Notes: generated by a model not told the origin, from the sequence alone. DNA of 64,000 bases from Gilvimarinus polysaccharolyticus (GCF_001187555.1 NZ_LFIJ01000002.1:346716-410715), one strand, 5' to 3'; counted from the first letter of the stretch, positions 8,705 through 20,684 are shown. A program made the numbers and translations.

Positions 8705-10213
8705 ATGTCCCAAGCCGCCAAGTCCCGTCCAGAACTAAGCTTCTGGCACATCTGGAATATGTGCTTCGGTTTTATCGGTATCCAATTTGGCTTTGCATTG
8801 CAAAATGCCAATGTCAGCCGGATTTTTCAAACCTTAGGCGCCGAGATCGATGCGCTACCTATTTTATGGGTAGCCGCGCCTATTACCGGGCTGCTGGTAC
8901 AGCCCATTGTCGGTTATTTTTCTGATAAAACTTGGAACCGCTTAGGCCGGCGGCGGCCCTACTTTTTAGTCGGCGCTCTGCTGACCAGTGGCGCGCTGTT
9001 TGTCATGCCGCACTCGCCCACCCTCTGGATGGCGGCCGGTATGCTGTGGATTATGGATGCCTCGATTAATATCTCGATGGAGCCGTTTCGTGCCTTTGTC
9101 GGCGATATGCTGCCCCAGCGCCAGCGTACCTTGGGGTTTGTCATGCAGGCGTTTTTTATCGGTGTCGGCTCTGTGGTGGCATCGTCCCTGCCGTGGTTAA
9201 TGACCAATATGTGGGGCGTGAGCAACACCGCGGCGCCCGGCGTAGTGCCCGACTCGGTGATTTTCTCATTTACCTTGGGCGGCGTGATACTACTGCTGGC
9301 CATGGGTTGGACAATTTTTACCACCCGCGAGTACTCCCCCGAACAACTGGCCGCTTTTAATGCTCACGAAGGTCAGCTTGAATCCCCAGCCGATCTTATG
9401 CACCGACCTGCAGCACGCTACCTCAAAGGTGGTTTTGCTTGGTGTGCCGGCAGCTTGGCCAGCGCGGGGCTTATTTACGCCCTACAGCTAAAGGCCGAGC
9501 TGTATATTCTGGCCGGCGGTTTAGCTGTTTTTGGCCTACTGCAATTGCTGGCCGGCTGGTTACAAAACAGCGGCAAGACCCAACACGGCGTATATCAGGT
9601 TACCCACGATTTGTTTCATATGCCGTGCACCATGATGCAGTTGGCTGTGGTGCAGTTTTTCTCGTGGTTTGCTCTATTTGCCATGTGGATCTATATCACC
9701 CCCGCGATTGCCAGTTTTCACTTTGGCGCCACCGACACCAGCGGCGCACTGTATAACGAGGGGGCCGACTGGTCTGGGGTATTGCTGGGCTCTTACAATG
9801 GCTTTGCCATGCTGGCGGCATTTATCATCCCTTTAATGACCCGCAAACTGGGCCGCAAACTCACCCACGCTATTAACTTGCTGCTGGGCGCCGCTGGTTT
9901 TATCTCGTTTGTATTGATTCGCGACCCCAGCTGGCTGCTGTTGTCGATGGTGGGTGTGGGCTGCGCTTGGGCCTCTATTATCTCGATGCCTTACGCCATT
10001 TTGTCTTGTGCCTTACCAGGCCACAAAATGGGCGTGTTCATGGGGATTTTTAACTTTTTTATCGTGATCCCGCAAATTTTAGCCGCCAGCTTATTGGGCT
10101 TATTGGTCGGGGTCGTGTTTGAGGGGCAAAGTATCTACGCGCTGGTACTGGGGGGCGTGTGTTTTATCCTTGCGGCCGGCTTTACGATGCTAGTGGATGA
10201 CGACGACAACTAA
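8705..10213 (+). CDS. MFS sugar transporter (maltose/maltodextrin type)
   Basis: A 502-residue inner-membrane protein with about twelve hydrophobic segments. It carries the MFS loop motif GYFSDKTWNRLGRRRPY after the second segment, as in the glycoside-pentoside-hexuronide/SLC45-like carriers encoded in maltose loci of Xanthomonas, Caulobacter and Shewanella. It would bring glucose or maltose from the periplasm into the cytoplasm by proton symport. It starts with ATG 78 bases after the glucoamylase gene, behind ATGAGG, and probably shares that transcript. The maltose specificity comes from the surrounding genes, not from any residue I can point to. Confidence 0.88.
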   Translation: MSQAAKSRPELSFWHIWNMCFGFIGIQFGFALQNANVSRIFQTLGAEIDALPILWVAAPITGLLVQPIVGYFSDKTWNRLGRRRPYFLVGALLTSGALFVMPHSPTLWMAAGMLWIMDASINISMEPFRAFVGDMLPQRQRTLGFVMQAFFIGVGSVVASSLPWLMTNMWGVSNTAAPGVVPDSVIFSFTLGGVILLLAMGWTIFTTREYSPEQLAAFNAHEGQLESPADLMHRPAARYLKGGFAWCAGSLASAGLIYALQLKAELYILAGGLAVFGLLQLLAGWLQNSGKTQHGVYQVTHDLFHMPCTMMQLAVVQFFSWFALFAMWIYITPAIASFHFGATDTSGALYNEGADWSGVLLGSYNGFAMLAAFIIPLMTRKLGRKLTHAINLLLGAAGFISFVLIRDPSWLLLSMVGVGCAWASIISMPYAILSCALPGHKMGVFMGIFNFFIVIPQILAASLLGLLVGVVFEGQSIYALVLGGVCFILAAGFTMLVDDDDN

Positions 10214-10241
10214 ACCTACGAGTAACCCGCGCCACTTAATC

Positions 10242-10266
10242 AAAGGGAGCAGGCTGTGCTCCCTTT
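10242..10266. terminator. Bidirectional terminator between transporter and LacI regulator
   Basis: AAAGGGAGCA and TGCTCCCTTT form a perfect 10-bp stem around GGCTG. The right arm overlaps the stop codon of the minus-strand regulator, so both convergent genes end at this hairpin. Confidence 0.75.
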
Positions 10267-11302
10267 AATCTTTAGCGCTACCACCACACGAACCGCGCAC
10301 GACTAACTCGGCGGGAATCAAAAACGATTCCAGCGGCTCGCCCTCCATCAGTTTTAATAATCCATCCACCAATAACTCACCGGCAAATTTGGTATTTTGC
10401 TGCACCGTAGACAGCGGCGGATGGGTGTAGGCTGCCATCGGAATATCGTCAAAGCCCATAATGGCAACATCATCGGGAACCTTCAAGCCGACCTCTTCTA
10501 GGGCTTTCATAGCGCCAATAGCGATTAAATCGCTGGCACCAAATATGGCGTCAAACGGTAAATCGCGCTGATGCAACTGCAGTGCGGCTTGGTAGCCGGC
10601 GTCCTCTGAGGTTTCGGCATCTATTTGCAGCGCCGGGTTAACAGTAATACCCGCCTCGCTAAGCGCTTGGCAATAACCCTCGTAGCGGCTTTTAAACTCG
10701 GGACTACCCTCCGAAATGCCTCCCACAAAAGCGATATCACGGCGCCCTAAGCTTAATAAATACTCCACCGCTTTGCGCGCGCCGTTAAAATTATCACAAC
10801 CAATAGACACCCCAGGCTGGCCTGGCAATACCGGCCCCCAGGTAATGTAATGAGCGTTTTGCTCATCTAAGTGGGTAAGCTTTTTAACGTAAGTGGTGTA
10901 GTCCCCATAGCCTAAAAAGATAATGCCATCGGCGCGGTTAGCGTCCTCGTAATCGGCGTGCCAATCCTCACTAAATTGCTGAAACGATACCAGTAAATCG
11001 TAGTTGCGATCAGCCGTGGCGCTGATAATACTGGCCACCATCGACACAAAGAAGGGATTGATTAAAGAATCACCGGTACCGTGGTCTTCATTAAGCAACA
11101 ACGCCACGGTGCGGGTTTTTTGCGAGCGTAAATTGCGGGCATTTTTATCGACCTTGTAATTTAACTCAAGGGCGATCTCTTGTACTCGCCGGCGAGTTTC
11201 GGCGTTCACCAAAGGACTGTCTCTAAGTGCCCGCGACACCGTCGCCTGGGAGACTCCCGCACGATAGGCAATATCAAACGATGTGGGTTTACGATCGCTC
11301 AT
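10265..11302 (-). CDS. LacI-family transcriptional regulator of the maltodextrin locus
   Basis: Starting at the ATG at 11302 the protein has 345 residues. It opens with MSDRKPTSFDIAYRAGVSQ, the helix-turn-helix and hinge typical of LacI proteins. A periplasmic-binding-protein-like sensor domain follows (about 60-340, with DGIIFLGYGD and AIFGASDLIAIGAMKAL). A GTG at 11335 would add 11 residues, but LacI proteins normally begin right before the helix-turn-helix, and GAAGAGAG precedes the ATG at 11302. It probably represses or activates the starch genes through the palindromes at 4277, 6079 and 6107, with a maltooligosaccharide or glucose as effector. That link is inferred from position and site type. 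Confidence 0.88.
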   Translation of the reverse strand: MSDRKPTSFDIAYRAGVSQATVSRALRDSPLVNAETRRRVQEIALELNYKVDKNARNLRSQKTRTVALLLNEDHGTGDSLINPFFVSMVASIISATADRNYDLLVSFQQFSEDWHADYEDANRADGIIFLGYGDYTTYVKKLTHLDEQNAHYITWGPVLPGQPGVSIGCDNFNGARKAVEYLLSLGRRDIAFVGGISEGSPEFKSRYEGYCQALSEAGITVNPALQIDAETSEDAGYQAALQLHQRDLPFDAIFGASDLIAIGAMKALEEVGLKVPDDVAIMGFDDIPMAAYTHPPLSTVQQNTKFAGELLVDGLLKLMEGEPLESFLIPAELVVRGSCGGSAKD

Positions 11303-11391
11303 TCGACTCTCTTCAGATTTTATAGTTATAAACACTAGAGTCAGATACTAGCGTAAATCGGCGCCGGCAACCACAGCCGACGCCCAGAGGC

Positions 11392-12846
11392 TTAGCCGCG
11401 CTCATCCAATCGACGTTTAAACTCAGCCATAATCACATCGTACAGCTCAAGTCCTAGGTACTTATCCTCCACCGCCGAATCAATGGATGGGTTGTCATTC
11501 ACCTCAATAATGGAAATATCATTGCCATTTTGCTTTAAATCAACACCATAAAAACCATCGCCTATTAGCTTGCTGGCCGCCACCGCAGCTTTTAGTACCG
11601 GCTTTGGCACCTCAAATGTGCCCATTGCATCAAACCCACCTGAGGCTGTGCCTTTGCTTGAATGGTGATAAATTTGCCAATGATTTTTAGCCATAAAATA
11701 GCGGCAAGCGTAAATAGGCTGACCGGCTAATACACCGATACGCCAGTCAAACTCGGTATACAAATAACGCTGCGCCAATAACAGCGCGCTGCCTTGAAAC
11801 ATCTCTTTCATCACCGCGGCCAGCTCTTCACAACTACCGGCTTTTTTAACTCCCACAGAGAATGAGCCGTCGGGAATTTTTACCACCACCGGCAGACCTA
11901 ACTCATCAATCAGCTCTTGCTCACGGCCAATATCTGCTCGGCTCAAAATACGCGTCGGTGGCATAGGTAGCTTATGGGTTTTTAACAGCTGGGTTAAATA
12001 GACTTTATTGGTACAACGTAAAATAGAATCTGGATCGTCAATAACCACCAGACCTTCGGCTTGGGCACGGCGGGCAAACCGGTAGGTAAAATGGTTTACC
12101 GAGGTCGTGGCACGAATAAACAGCGCATCAAACTCGCTTATACGGTTAATATCACCACGGCCAATAATCTCGGCCATAATGCCTTGCTTGGCCGCCGCTT
12201 TAATAAACCGTTTAATAGCGGTCGAGTTACTGGGCGGCATAGGTTCTTGATTATCCACCAAAATCGCTAAATCGTATTTGTACTCTTTGCGGGCACGCGG
12301 CTTACGCCAAATCAACCGACTAAAGTTGTCCAGCGCACTGGCAAACAGGGTTTGCTCAGCCTCTTGCAGTTGCCCCAAAGGCACAGTTTCGAGTGACTGA
12401 ATTTTCCAGCCGCTTTTGCGCTTAAAGCGCACGCGCAATATTGGCGCAGATATTTGCTCAAACAGTGCCCGAGCCAACTCGGCCAAGGGCGCGATCTCGG
12501 TTTGGCCAAAACACACCAACAACGATACCGAATCGTCGGCAGCGGCAATGGCATTCAGTTTTTCGTCTATCTTTACATTAAGGGCCAACACCTCTTGCCA
12601 TTGCCGGCGCGATAAATCCCGCAGAGTTTTTACCGAAGGCAGCACTTTGTGGCCACGGGCTTCAGCCAGCAGCGAGCAGTAATAACCGGTAGACAGGTAA
12701 TCGTACTGGCGACACAAGTTAATCACCCGGCAGCGTTGCCGAGTATCGGCATCGGCGAGATAATCGCTGGCTAATATTACGTCGGCCGATGGATAAAGAC
12801 CCGCCCAATCGGAAGCTTTTTCAACAATGATTTTCAATTGTGTCAT
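11392..12846 (-). CDS. RimK-like ATP-grasp amide ligase with RLAN-type N-terminal domain
   Basis: A 484-residue protein. The first half (about 1-200, starting MTQLKIIVEKASDW) resembles the RimK-like ATP-grasp N-terminal (RLAN) domain. The second half is an ATP-grasp fold: DDPDSILRCTNKVY, LPVVVKIPDGSFSVGVKK for the nucleotide, and IIEVNDNPSID for the magnesium site. Related enzymes join amino acids to peptides or proteins. It is divergent from a GNAT/C39-like peptidase fusion 143 bases away, an arrangement that recurs in proteobacteria. Extra codons up to 12927 are open, but 12846 is the ATG directly before the domain; no strong Shine-Dalgarno is visible, only AAGGTG 12 bases upstream. The substrate is unknown. 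Confidence 0.85.
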   Translation of the reverse strand: MTQLKIIVEKASDWAGLYPSADVILASDYLADADTRQRCRVINLCRQYDYLSTGYYCSLLAEARGHKVLPSVKTLRDLSRRQWQEVLALNVKIDEKLNAIAAADDSVSLLVCFGQTEIAPLAELARALFEQISAPILRVRFKRKSGWKIQSLETVPLGQLQEAEQTLFASALDNFSRLIWRKPRARKEYKYDLAILVDNQEPMPPSNSTAIKRFIKAAAKQGIMAEIIGRGDINRISEFDALFIRATTSVNHFTYRFARRAQAEGLVVIDDPDSILRCTNKVYLTQLLKTHKLPMPPTRILSRADIGREQELIDELGLPVVVKIPDGSFSVGVKKAGSCEELAAVMKEMFQGSALLLAQRYLYTEFDWRIGVLAGQPIYACRYFMAKNHWQIYHHSSKGTASGGFDAMGTFEVPKPVLKAAVAASKLIGDGFYGVDLKQNGNDISIIEVNDNPSIDSAVEDKYLGLELYDVIMAEFKRRLDERG

Positions 12847-12988
12847 AAGAACTGTGGTCACCTTAAAAGAGCGCAAATAATCCATTGCGCAGCGACGCAA
12901 GTGTGGCAAAATCGCGACAATAGGCAAGTATTATTTTGCCTATTGTCTGTAAAGGTTTGCACTGGGCAAACCTGCCATCGAGATCGCT

Positions 12989-14083
12989 ATGAACTCACCT
13001 GCCCGCCCCGCACAAATGTCCGACCTAGACGCACTTGTCGCGCTTGAAAACTCGAGCTTTATGGGCGATAAAATTAGCCGGCGTAGTTTTAAGCACTTTT
13101 TAGATACCGAGCAAAATCAGATTTTAGTGATCGATCAGCCGGTGCAGGCTTATGTGTTGATTTTGTTTCGACGCGGCACCTCACTCGCGCGTATATACTC
13201 GCTAGCCGTTGCCCCCGAGGCGCGCGGTCGTGGCCTTGCGCGCGCCCTTATGGAGGCCGCCGAAGCCTGTGCCCGACTGCGCGGAGCATTATTTTTACGG
13301 CTAGAAGTAGCCGACAGCAATGAGCCGGCTATCGGTTTATATCGCTCACTGGAGTTTCGGCCAATAAAACAACTGGCCGCTTACTACGAAAACGGCGCCG
13401 ATGCACTGCAGCTAGAAAAACGCTTAGAGCGTAATATCCGCAGTAATAGCGGCAGCAATTTTTACCCCCAAACCACCGATTTTACCTGTGGTCCGGCAGC
13501 GGCCATTATGGCCATGCAGGCGATTCGTCCGAACAGTGAGTATGGCCGCATTGACGAGATCAACCTCTGGCGCGAGGCCACCACTGTTTATATGACTCGC
13601 GGCCACGGCGGGTGCTCGCCGCACGGGCTAGCATTAGCCTTGCACCAGCGCAGCTTTGATGTGCGCCTATTGCAATCGAACAATCAAGTAGCGTTTATTG
13701 ACAGCGTTCGCGGTGAGCATAAAAAAGAGCTGGTCGAGCTGGTACACAATGACCATGTCGCCCGCTTACAACAGGCCAAAGTCCCGAGTGATATATGCAC
13801 CATTAACTCCAGTGTATTGCGCCAGCAAATAGACGCGGGTTACACCATTTTGCTGTTAATCAGCACTTGGCAGCTCAACCGTAACAAAGCCCCTCACTGG
13901 GTCTGGTTATCGGCCATAGATGAACGCTTTGCGTATTTACACGATCCCGATGTAGACCCCCTCGAGCACCGCAGTGCACTGGATAACGCCAATCTGCCGC
14001 TGGCCCTAGATCAACTTAACCGTATTTTAGGCTATGGTAAAAATGGTTATCGCGCGGCAGTATTAATCCGCGAGCGGCAATAG
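12989..14083 (+). CDS. GNAT acetyltransferase fused to C39-like cysteine peptidase domain
   Basis: 364 residues with two domains. Residues 5-145 are a GNAT fold with the acetyl-CoA loop VAPEARGRGLARAL. Residues about 155-360 resemble the papain/C39-like DUF3335 peptidase: Cys167 in DFTCGPAAAIMAM, His303 in APHWVWLSAID and Asp319 in LHDPDVD line up as a catalytic triad. No signal peptide is present, so it acts in the cytoplasm. Together with the divergent ATP-grasp protein it could make and trim a modified peptide, with acetylation of an N-terminus or side chain. The domains are clear to me; the biological role is not known. Confidence 0.85.
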   Translation: MNSPARPAQMSDLDALVALENSSFMGDKISRRSFKHFLDTEQNQILVIDQPVQAYVLILFRRGTSLARIYSLAVAPEARGRGLARALMEAAEACARLRGALFLRLEVADSNEPAIGLYRSLEFRPIKQLAAYYENGADALQLEKRLERNIRSNSGSNFYPQTTDFTCGPAAAIMAMQAIRPNSEYGRIDEINLWREATTVYMTRGHGGCSPHGLALALHQRSFDVRLLQSNNQVAFIDSVRGEHKKELVELVHNDHVARLQQAKVPSDICTINSSVLRQQIDAGYTILLLISTWQLNRNKAPHWVWLSAIDERFAYLHDPDVDPLEHRSALDNANLPLALDQLNRILGYGKNGYRAAVLIRERQ

Positions 14084-14262
14084 CACAAATGGCAACTACG
14101 TTTGTAAAAAACCTCTCACTTGCTGATTATTTTGTAAATTAGCCAAACCGCGCTTGCGCTTAACCCGCGATTGTTCACGCCGATGATCCTGCGGCCGCGC
14201 GCCACAGCCAACAAGGCTCGGCTGATTTTATTTGGACCGATGTTTGCTAAGTCCTAGTTAAG

Positions 14263-14304
14263 CAAAGGTAACAACACACTCTTATTTAAGAATGGTTACC
14301 TTTG
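14263..14304 (+). repeat. Inverted repeat in the csbD upstream region
   Basis: CAAAGGTAAC (14263-14272) and GTTACCTTTG (14295-14304) are perfect inverted repeats 22 bases apart, ending 30 bases before the CsbD start. They could be a regulator site or a leader hairpin. The rest of the 251-base gap before csbD shows nothing else I can name. Confidence 0.5.
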
Positions 14305-14334
14305 ATTGATATTGTCATTTAGGAAGAGGTCATT

Positions 14335-14538
14335 ATGAACAAGCTAGAATTAGAAGGTAATTGGCAAAAACTTAAAGGGACGGCCCGCGAACAATGGGGA
14401 AAACTAACCGATAACGACATCGAGCGTGTCGTTGGCAAGCGCGACAAACTGATTGGCGCGATAAAAGAGCGCTACAGCATGACTCAACAAGAGGCCGAGC
14501 GCGAAGTCAATGAGTGGTCCGTCAAATACGAGCAATAA
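14335..14538 (+). CDS. CsbD family stress protein
   Basis: A 67-residue hydrophilic protein (MNKLELEGNWQKLKGTA...) matching the CsbD family in length and in the signature W-x-x-LKG-x-A-x-EQWGKLTDND. Family members are induced by general or envelope stress; their molecular role is not established. AGGAAGAGG stands 8 bases before the ATG. It appears monocistronic, followed by a long inverted repeat. Confidence 0.9.
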   Translation: MNKLELEGNWQKLKGTAREQWGKLTDNDIERVVGKRDKLIGAIKERYSMTQQEAEREVNEWSVKYEQ

Positions 14539-14552
14539 TAATTACTGTGATT

Positions 14553-14600
14553 AAATGCGCTCTCACAGAGCCACTTGATTTACTGTGTGAGAGCGCATTT
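14553..14600 (+). terminator. Long inverted repeat after csbD, probable terminator
   Basis: AAATGCGCTCTCACA (14553-14567) and TGTGAGAGCGCATTT (14586-14600) are perfect 15-bp arms with an 18-base loop, starting 14 bases after the csbD stop. AT-rich ends flank a GC-rich stem, so it could terminate in either direction. Confidence 0.6.
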
Positions 14601-14723
14601 ATGACTGGTCTTTCTGTTAACATACCAGCCAAGAAAACACACCGGTACATTTTTAAAAGCCAGCTCTTGATAAAATCGCGCCTACACTCACTAATTACAT
14701 ATCGTAATACCTGAGATTCAGAC

Positions 14724-15161
14724 ATGCTATTACTGTTTGCCGTGGCTTTTATTGCCGCCACTATTTGGCCAATGGCATCAGAGGCTTATGTCAGCTACTA
14801 CGTTGTTAATCAACCCGACTTATTTGTTATGGTTTGGTTAACCGCAACGCTAGGCAATACCCTTGGCGCTATTACCATGTTTGAATTAGCGCGTTTTTCA
14901 TCGGCATCGATAAGCCAGAAAAAAGCGCAACAACACCAGCGCTGGCAACGCTCGCAGTATTACTTTAAGCGTTACGGCAGCGCTATTTTATTTTTTGCCT
15001 GGCTGCCGATTATCGGCGACTTACTGCCGCTGGTTGCCGGAGCGTTCTCGATCAATCGTCCTGCGGCTTATGTATGGTTAACACTGGGCAAAGCGTGTCG
15101 CTATGGATTTATTATTTGGGGCACACTATCGGTACTGCAGGCGCTGCAAACAACGCCTTAA
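14724..15161 (+). CDS. YqaA/DedA-type small membrane protein
   Basis: 145 residues with about four hydrophobic segments: LLLFAVAFIAATIWP, MVWLTATLGNTLGAI, AILFFAWLPIIGDLLPL and KACRYGFIIWGTLSVL. The LGNTLGAI and WLPIIGDLLPLVAG motifs are typical of the YqaA branch of SNARE-associated/DedA-like proteins, thought to act in membrane lipid handling. The ATG at 14724 has no strong ribosome-binding site. Its stop codon shares a TTAA with that of the convergent thiDE gene. Confidence 0.82.
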   Translation: MLLLFAVAFIAATIWPMASEAYVSYYVVNQPDLFVMVWLTATLGNTLGAITMFELARFSSASISQKKAQQHQRWQRSQYYFKRYGSAILFFAWLPIIGDLLPLVAGAFSINRPAAYVWLTLGKACRYGFIIWGTLSVLQALQTTP

Positions 15162-16654
15162 ATAGGCCGCTTCGCACTGGCTAAACATTGGCTTAAAGCC
15201 CGAACACTCGCCTCTGGCGATTGAGCGTGGGTAATCGCAGAAACCACGGCAATCATCGCAGGTTTTGCCTCTAGCACGCAGGCTACATTGGCCAAATTTA
15301 TACCACCTATGGCCACCACCGGTGTATTGCCCGCCATAGCGCAATAACGCTTAAGCCGCGCTATACCTTGAATTTTTCCACTCATATCTTTAGTGCGAGT
15401 CGGAAATATAGCCCCCACCGCAAGGTAGCTTGGCTTATATTGCTTAGCGAGTAAAAACTCGTAATCACCATGGGTGCTAATACCTAAACGCAGTCCGGCG
15501 CACTGGATATCGTCTAGCTTGGCCGTTGCTAAATCTTCTTGGCCCAAATGCACCCCGTAAGCACCGCACTTAATAGCCAATTGCCAGTAGTCATTAATAA
15601 ACAGCTGTAGCTGATATTTTTTTTCGATCTGTACCGCCTGCTGTATCTCCTGCTCGATTTCATCCATGGGTTTATTTTTTATTCTTAACTGGATCGTTTT
15701 TACACCCAGACTGGCCAACCGCTCGAGCCACTGACTGCTATCGACAATAGGATACAAACCCTGTGGCTGGCTTAAAGTAGTAAAACTTGTTATCGGTCGC
15801 GACAACCCAGTACTGCCAACCGCAGGATAATACCGAGCTGCAGCAGGCCAACCATTGTTAAGTGGGCTATTGCTGGTTGCAGCAAGCGTTGCCCTGACGG
15901 AAAATTCTCGGGCCAAGTAGGCACTGGCTAAAGTCACCGCGCTTTCTAAACTGTGCTGTTCAAGCAGGGCACAGGCTATTGCCGTCGCCAACAAGCAGCC
16001 AGTACCACGCATCGACTTATTATTTTTTCTTTGTCTAAAATAATAAGGCTGATTTTGGTGCTGGCTTTTAAGCAAAATATCTTTAACTTGATCATCCGCC
16101 GGCTGGATGATTAACCCCTTTAATAAAATAGCCCCCTTAAAAGTAGCTTGTTGTCGATAAAAACTCGCCATTAATGCCTCTGGGCCAGCTGCCTTTAAAG
16201 CCTGACCAGTAAGTGCTTCGAGTTCCGCCAGATTGGGGGTTAACAATGTAATAAATGGCAGTAACGGGGTAATAATAGTCAGAATAGAGTCGTCCGAAAA
16301 AGCGCCGTTATCGCCGCTGTTTAGCCACACGGGATCAAGTACCAGCTTTGGCTTTGGCACGCTACAAGCGTCCAGCCACTGGGTAATCACCATAGCGATT
16401 GCTTGACTGGGAAGGACTCCAATCTTTACCACATCTGGCGGCTTTATCAAGCTGTTCAACTGCTGCTTTATGAGTTCACAGGACACCGGCTGATTAGCCG
16501 ATAAGCCTTGTGCATTTTGCGCCGTTAAACAGCTCGCCACTACCGACACCGATGCACCTAACGCATTCGCAACTTGAACATCACGAACCACACCGGCAAA
16601 GCCGTTTGCCTCTAAGCCGGCAATAATCAGCAAGTTGGCACTACTCATTAACAC
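15158..16654 (-). CDS. thiDE: ThiD-ThiE fusion: HMP(-P) kinase / thiamine-phosphate synthase
   Basis: 498 residues joining two thiamine enzymes. Residues 1-275 are a ThiD-like ribokinase-fold domain that keeps the anion-hole motif MRGTGCLLATA and LDPVWLNSGDNGAF. Its N-terminal substrate motif is unusual: IAGLEANGFAG instead of the common AGSD-x-SGGAG. Residues about 300-495 are ThiE, with QLRIKNK, LFINDYW, GVHLGQEDL, GAIFPTRTKD and AIGGI. The kinase phosphorylates hydroxymethylpyrimidine phosphate, and ThiE couples it to the thiazole phosphate. The start overlaps the end of thiG by 14 bases (the second ATG at 16648 by 8). It is the last gene of the operon. The altered ThiD motif may change substrate use. 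Confidence 0.9.
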   Translation of the reverse strand: MLMSSANLLIIAGLEANGFAGVVRDVQVANALGASVSVVASCLTAQNAQGLSANQPVSCELIKQQLNSLIKPPDVVKIGVLPSQAIAMVITQWLDACSVPKPKLVLDPVWLNSGDNGAFSDDSILTIITPLLPFITLLTPNLAELEALTGQALKAAGPEALMASFYRQQATFKGAILLKGLIIQPADDQVKDILLKSQHQNQPYYFRQRKNNKSMRGTGCLLATAIACALLEQHSLESAVTLASAYLAREFSVRATLAATSNSPLNNGWPAAARYYPAVGSTGLSRPITSFTTLSQPQGLYPIVDSSQWLERLASLGVKTIQLRIKNKPMDEIEQEIQQAVQIEKKYQLQLFINDYWQLAIKCGAYGVHLGQEDLATAKLDDIQCAGLRLGISTHGDYEFLLAKQYKPSYLAVGAIFPTRTKDMSGKIQGIARLKRYCAMAGNTPVVAIGGINLANVACVLEAKPAMIAVVSAITHAQSPEASVRALSQCLASAKRPI

Positions 16655-17426
16655 GAAAAGGCATCCCTATGGTAGCGGTACTGGGGGTAGCAAACTCTTG
16701 CGCTTGTATTGCACCGGCTTTATAGCCATAGCGGCCGGCTTTAACCGCATGACAAAAAGCTTCGGCCATAAGCTCTGGGCTATGAGCTTGGGCGACGGCG
16801 GTATTAAGCAGTACCGCATCACAACCGAGTTCCATCGCGCCAGTTGCGTGTGAGGGTTTACCGAGCCCTGCATCTACCACAATGGTAGCCTCGGGCAACC
16901 TTTGACGCAGCACCGCCAGTTGATAAGGGTTGTTTAAACCTTTACCGCTACCGATGGGTGAACCCCAAGGCATAATAACCTCACAACCGGCATCTATTAA
17001 TTTTTTACAGGCGACTAAATCATCGGTGCAATAAGGTAAAACTTTAAAGCCTTCTTTAATCAGTTTAACAACACAAGACAGCGTTTTTTCCATATCCGGT
17101 TGCAGTGTATAGTTGTCCCCAATAATCTCTAACTTAATAAGATCTGTCGCAAAAATCTCTCGGCTCATTCTGGCTAAGGTAATGGCCTCTTGCTCGCTTT
17201 CACAGCCTGCGGTATTGGGTAAAACATCAACTTGGGCGGCGTTAATTAAAGCCACATAAGACTGTGCCGCCGCTAAGTTAGATTGCTGCCGGCGCAGTGA
17301 CACAGTAACCAATTGCGCACCCGATGCGATAATGGCTTTTTGCATAATCGCTGGCGAAGGATAACGCGACGTGCCTAAGATAAGACGCGACTCATAGCGT
17401 TTGTCGTAAATCCTTAATAGGTCCAT
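16641..17426 (-). CDS. thiG: Thiazole synthase ThiG
   Basis: 261 residues starting MDLLRIYDKRYESRLILGTS; family homologues begin close to this point. An upstream in-frame ATG at 17471 lies inside thiS, so 17426 is preferred. It has the thiazole synthase barrel: VTVSLRRQ, LPNTAGC, KLEIIGD with the Schiff-base lysine, MPWGSPIGSGKGL and VDAGLGKPSHA. It forms the thiazole ring from deoxyxylulose phosphate, dehydroglycine (made by ThiO) and sulfur on ThiS. Its ATG lies one base after the thiS stop, a sign of coupled translation. Confidence 0.95.
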   Translation of the reverse strand: MDLLRIYDKRYESRLILGTSRYPSPAIMQKAIIASGAQLVTVSLRRQQSNLAAAQSYVALINAAQVDVLPNTAGCESEQEAITLARMSREIFATDLIKLEIIGDNYTLQPDMEKTLSCVVKLIKEGFKVLPYCTDDLVACKKLIDAGCEVIMPWGSPIGSGKGLNNPYQLAVLRQRLPEATIVVDAGLGKPSHATGAMELGCDAVLLNTAVAQAHSPELMAEAFCHAVKAGRYGYKAGAIQAQEFATPSTATIGMPFRVNE

Positions 17427-17427
17427 A

Positions 17428-17605
17428 TCAGCCGCCTTGTATCGGTGATACCACATCCAGTGTATCGCCATCTTGTAAGTAAGTTGTTACGTACAAATGT
17501 TTTGGCACAAAGGTATTATTAATGGCAACGGCAAAGGGCGGTTTAAACTCATGCTGTTTAATAATTTCGTGTAGCTCGCTATGGGCTAATTCTTGAGCTT
17601 CACCA

Positions 17606-17622
<17 letters not shown>
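17428..17622 (-). CDS. thiS: Sulfur carrier protein ThiS
   Basis: A 64-residue ubiquitin-like protein beginning MKILLNGEAQEL and ending in the required Gly-Gly (VVSPIQGG). The C-terminal glycine is adenylated and turned into a thiocarboxylate that donates sulfur to ThiG. The gene overlaps the end of thiO by 17 bases and abuts thiG. Confidence 0.95.
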
Positions 17623-20676
<3,054 letters not shown>

Positions 20677-20684
20677 TTAATCTT

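Noticed and set aside
8959-9324. Minus-strand frame of 121 codons inside the MFS transporter gene
   Set aside because: Shadow of the transporter; no start signal and no recognisable domain.
14514-14714. Plus-strand frame of 66 codons after csbD
   Set aside because: It overlaps csbD, spans the long inverted repeat and has no family-like features or ribosome-binding site.
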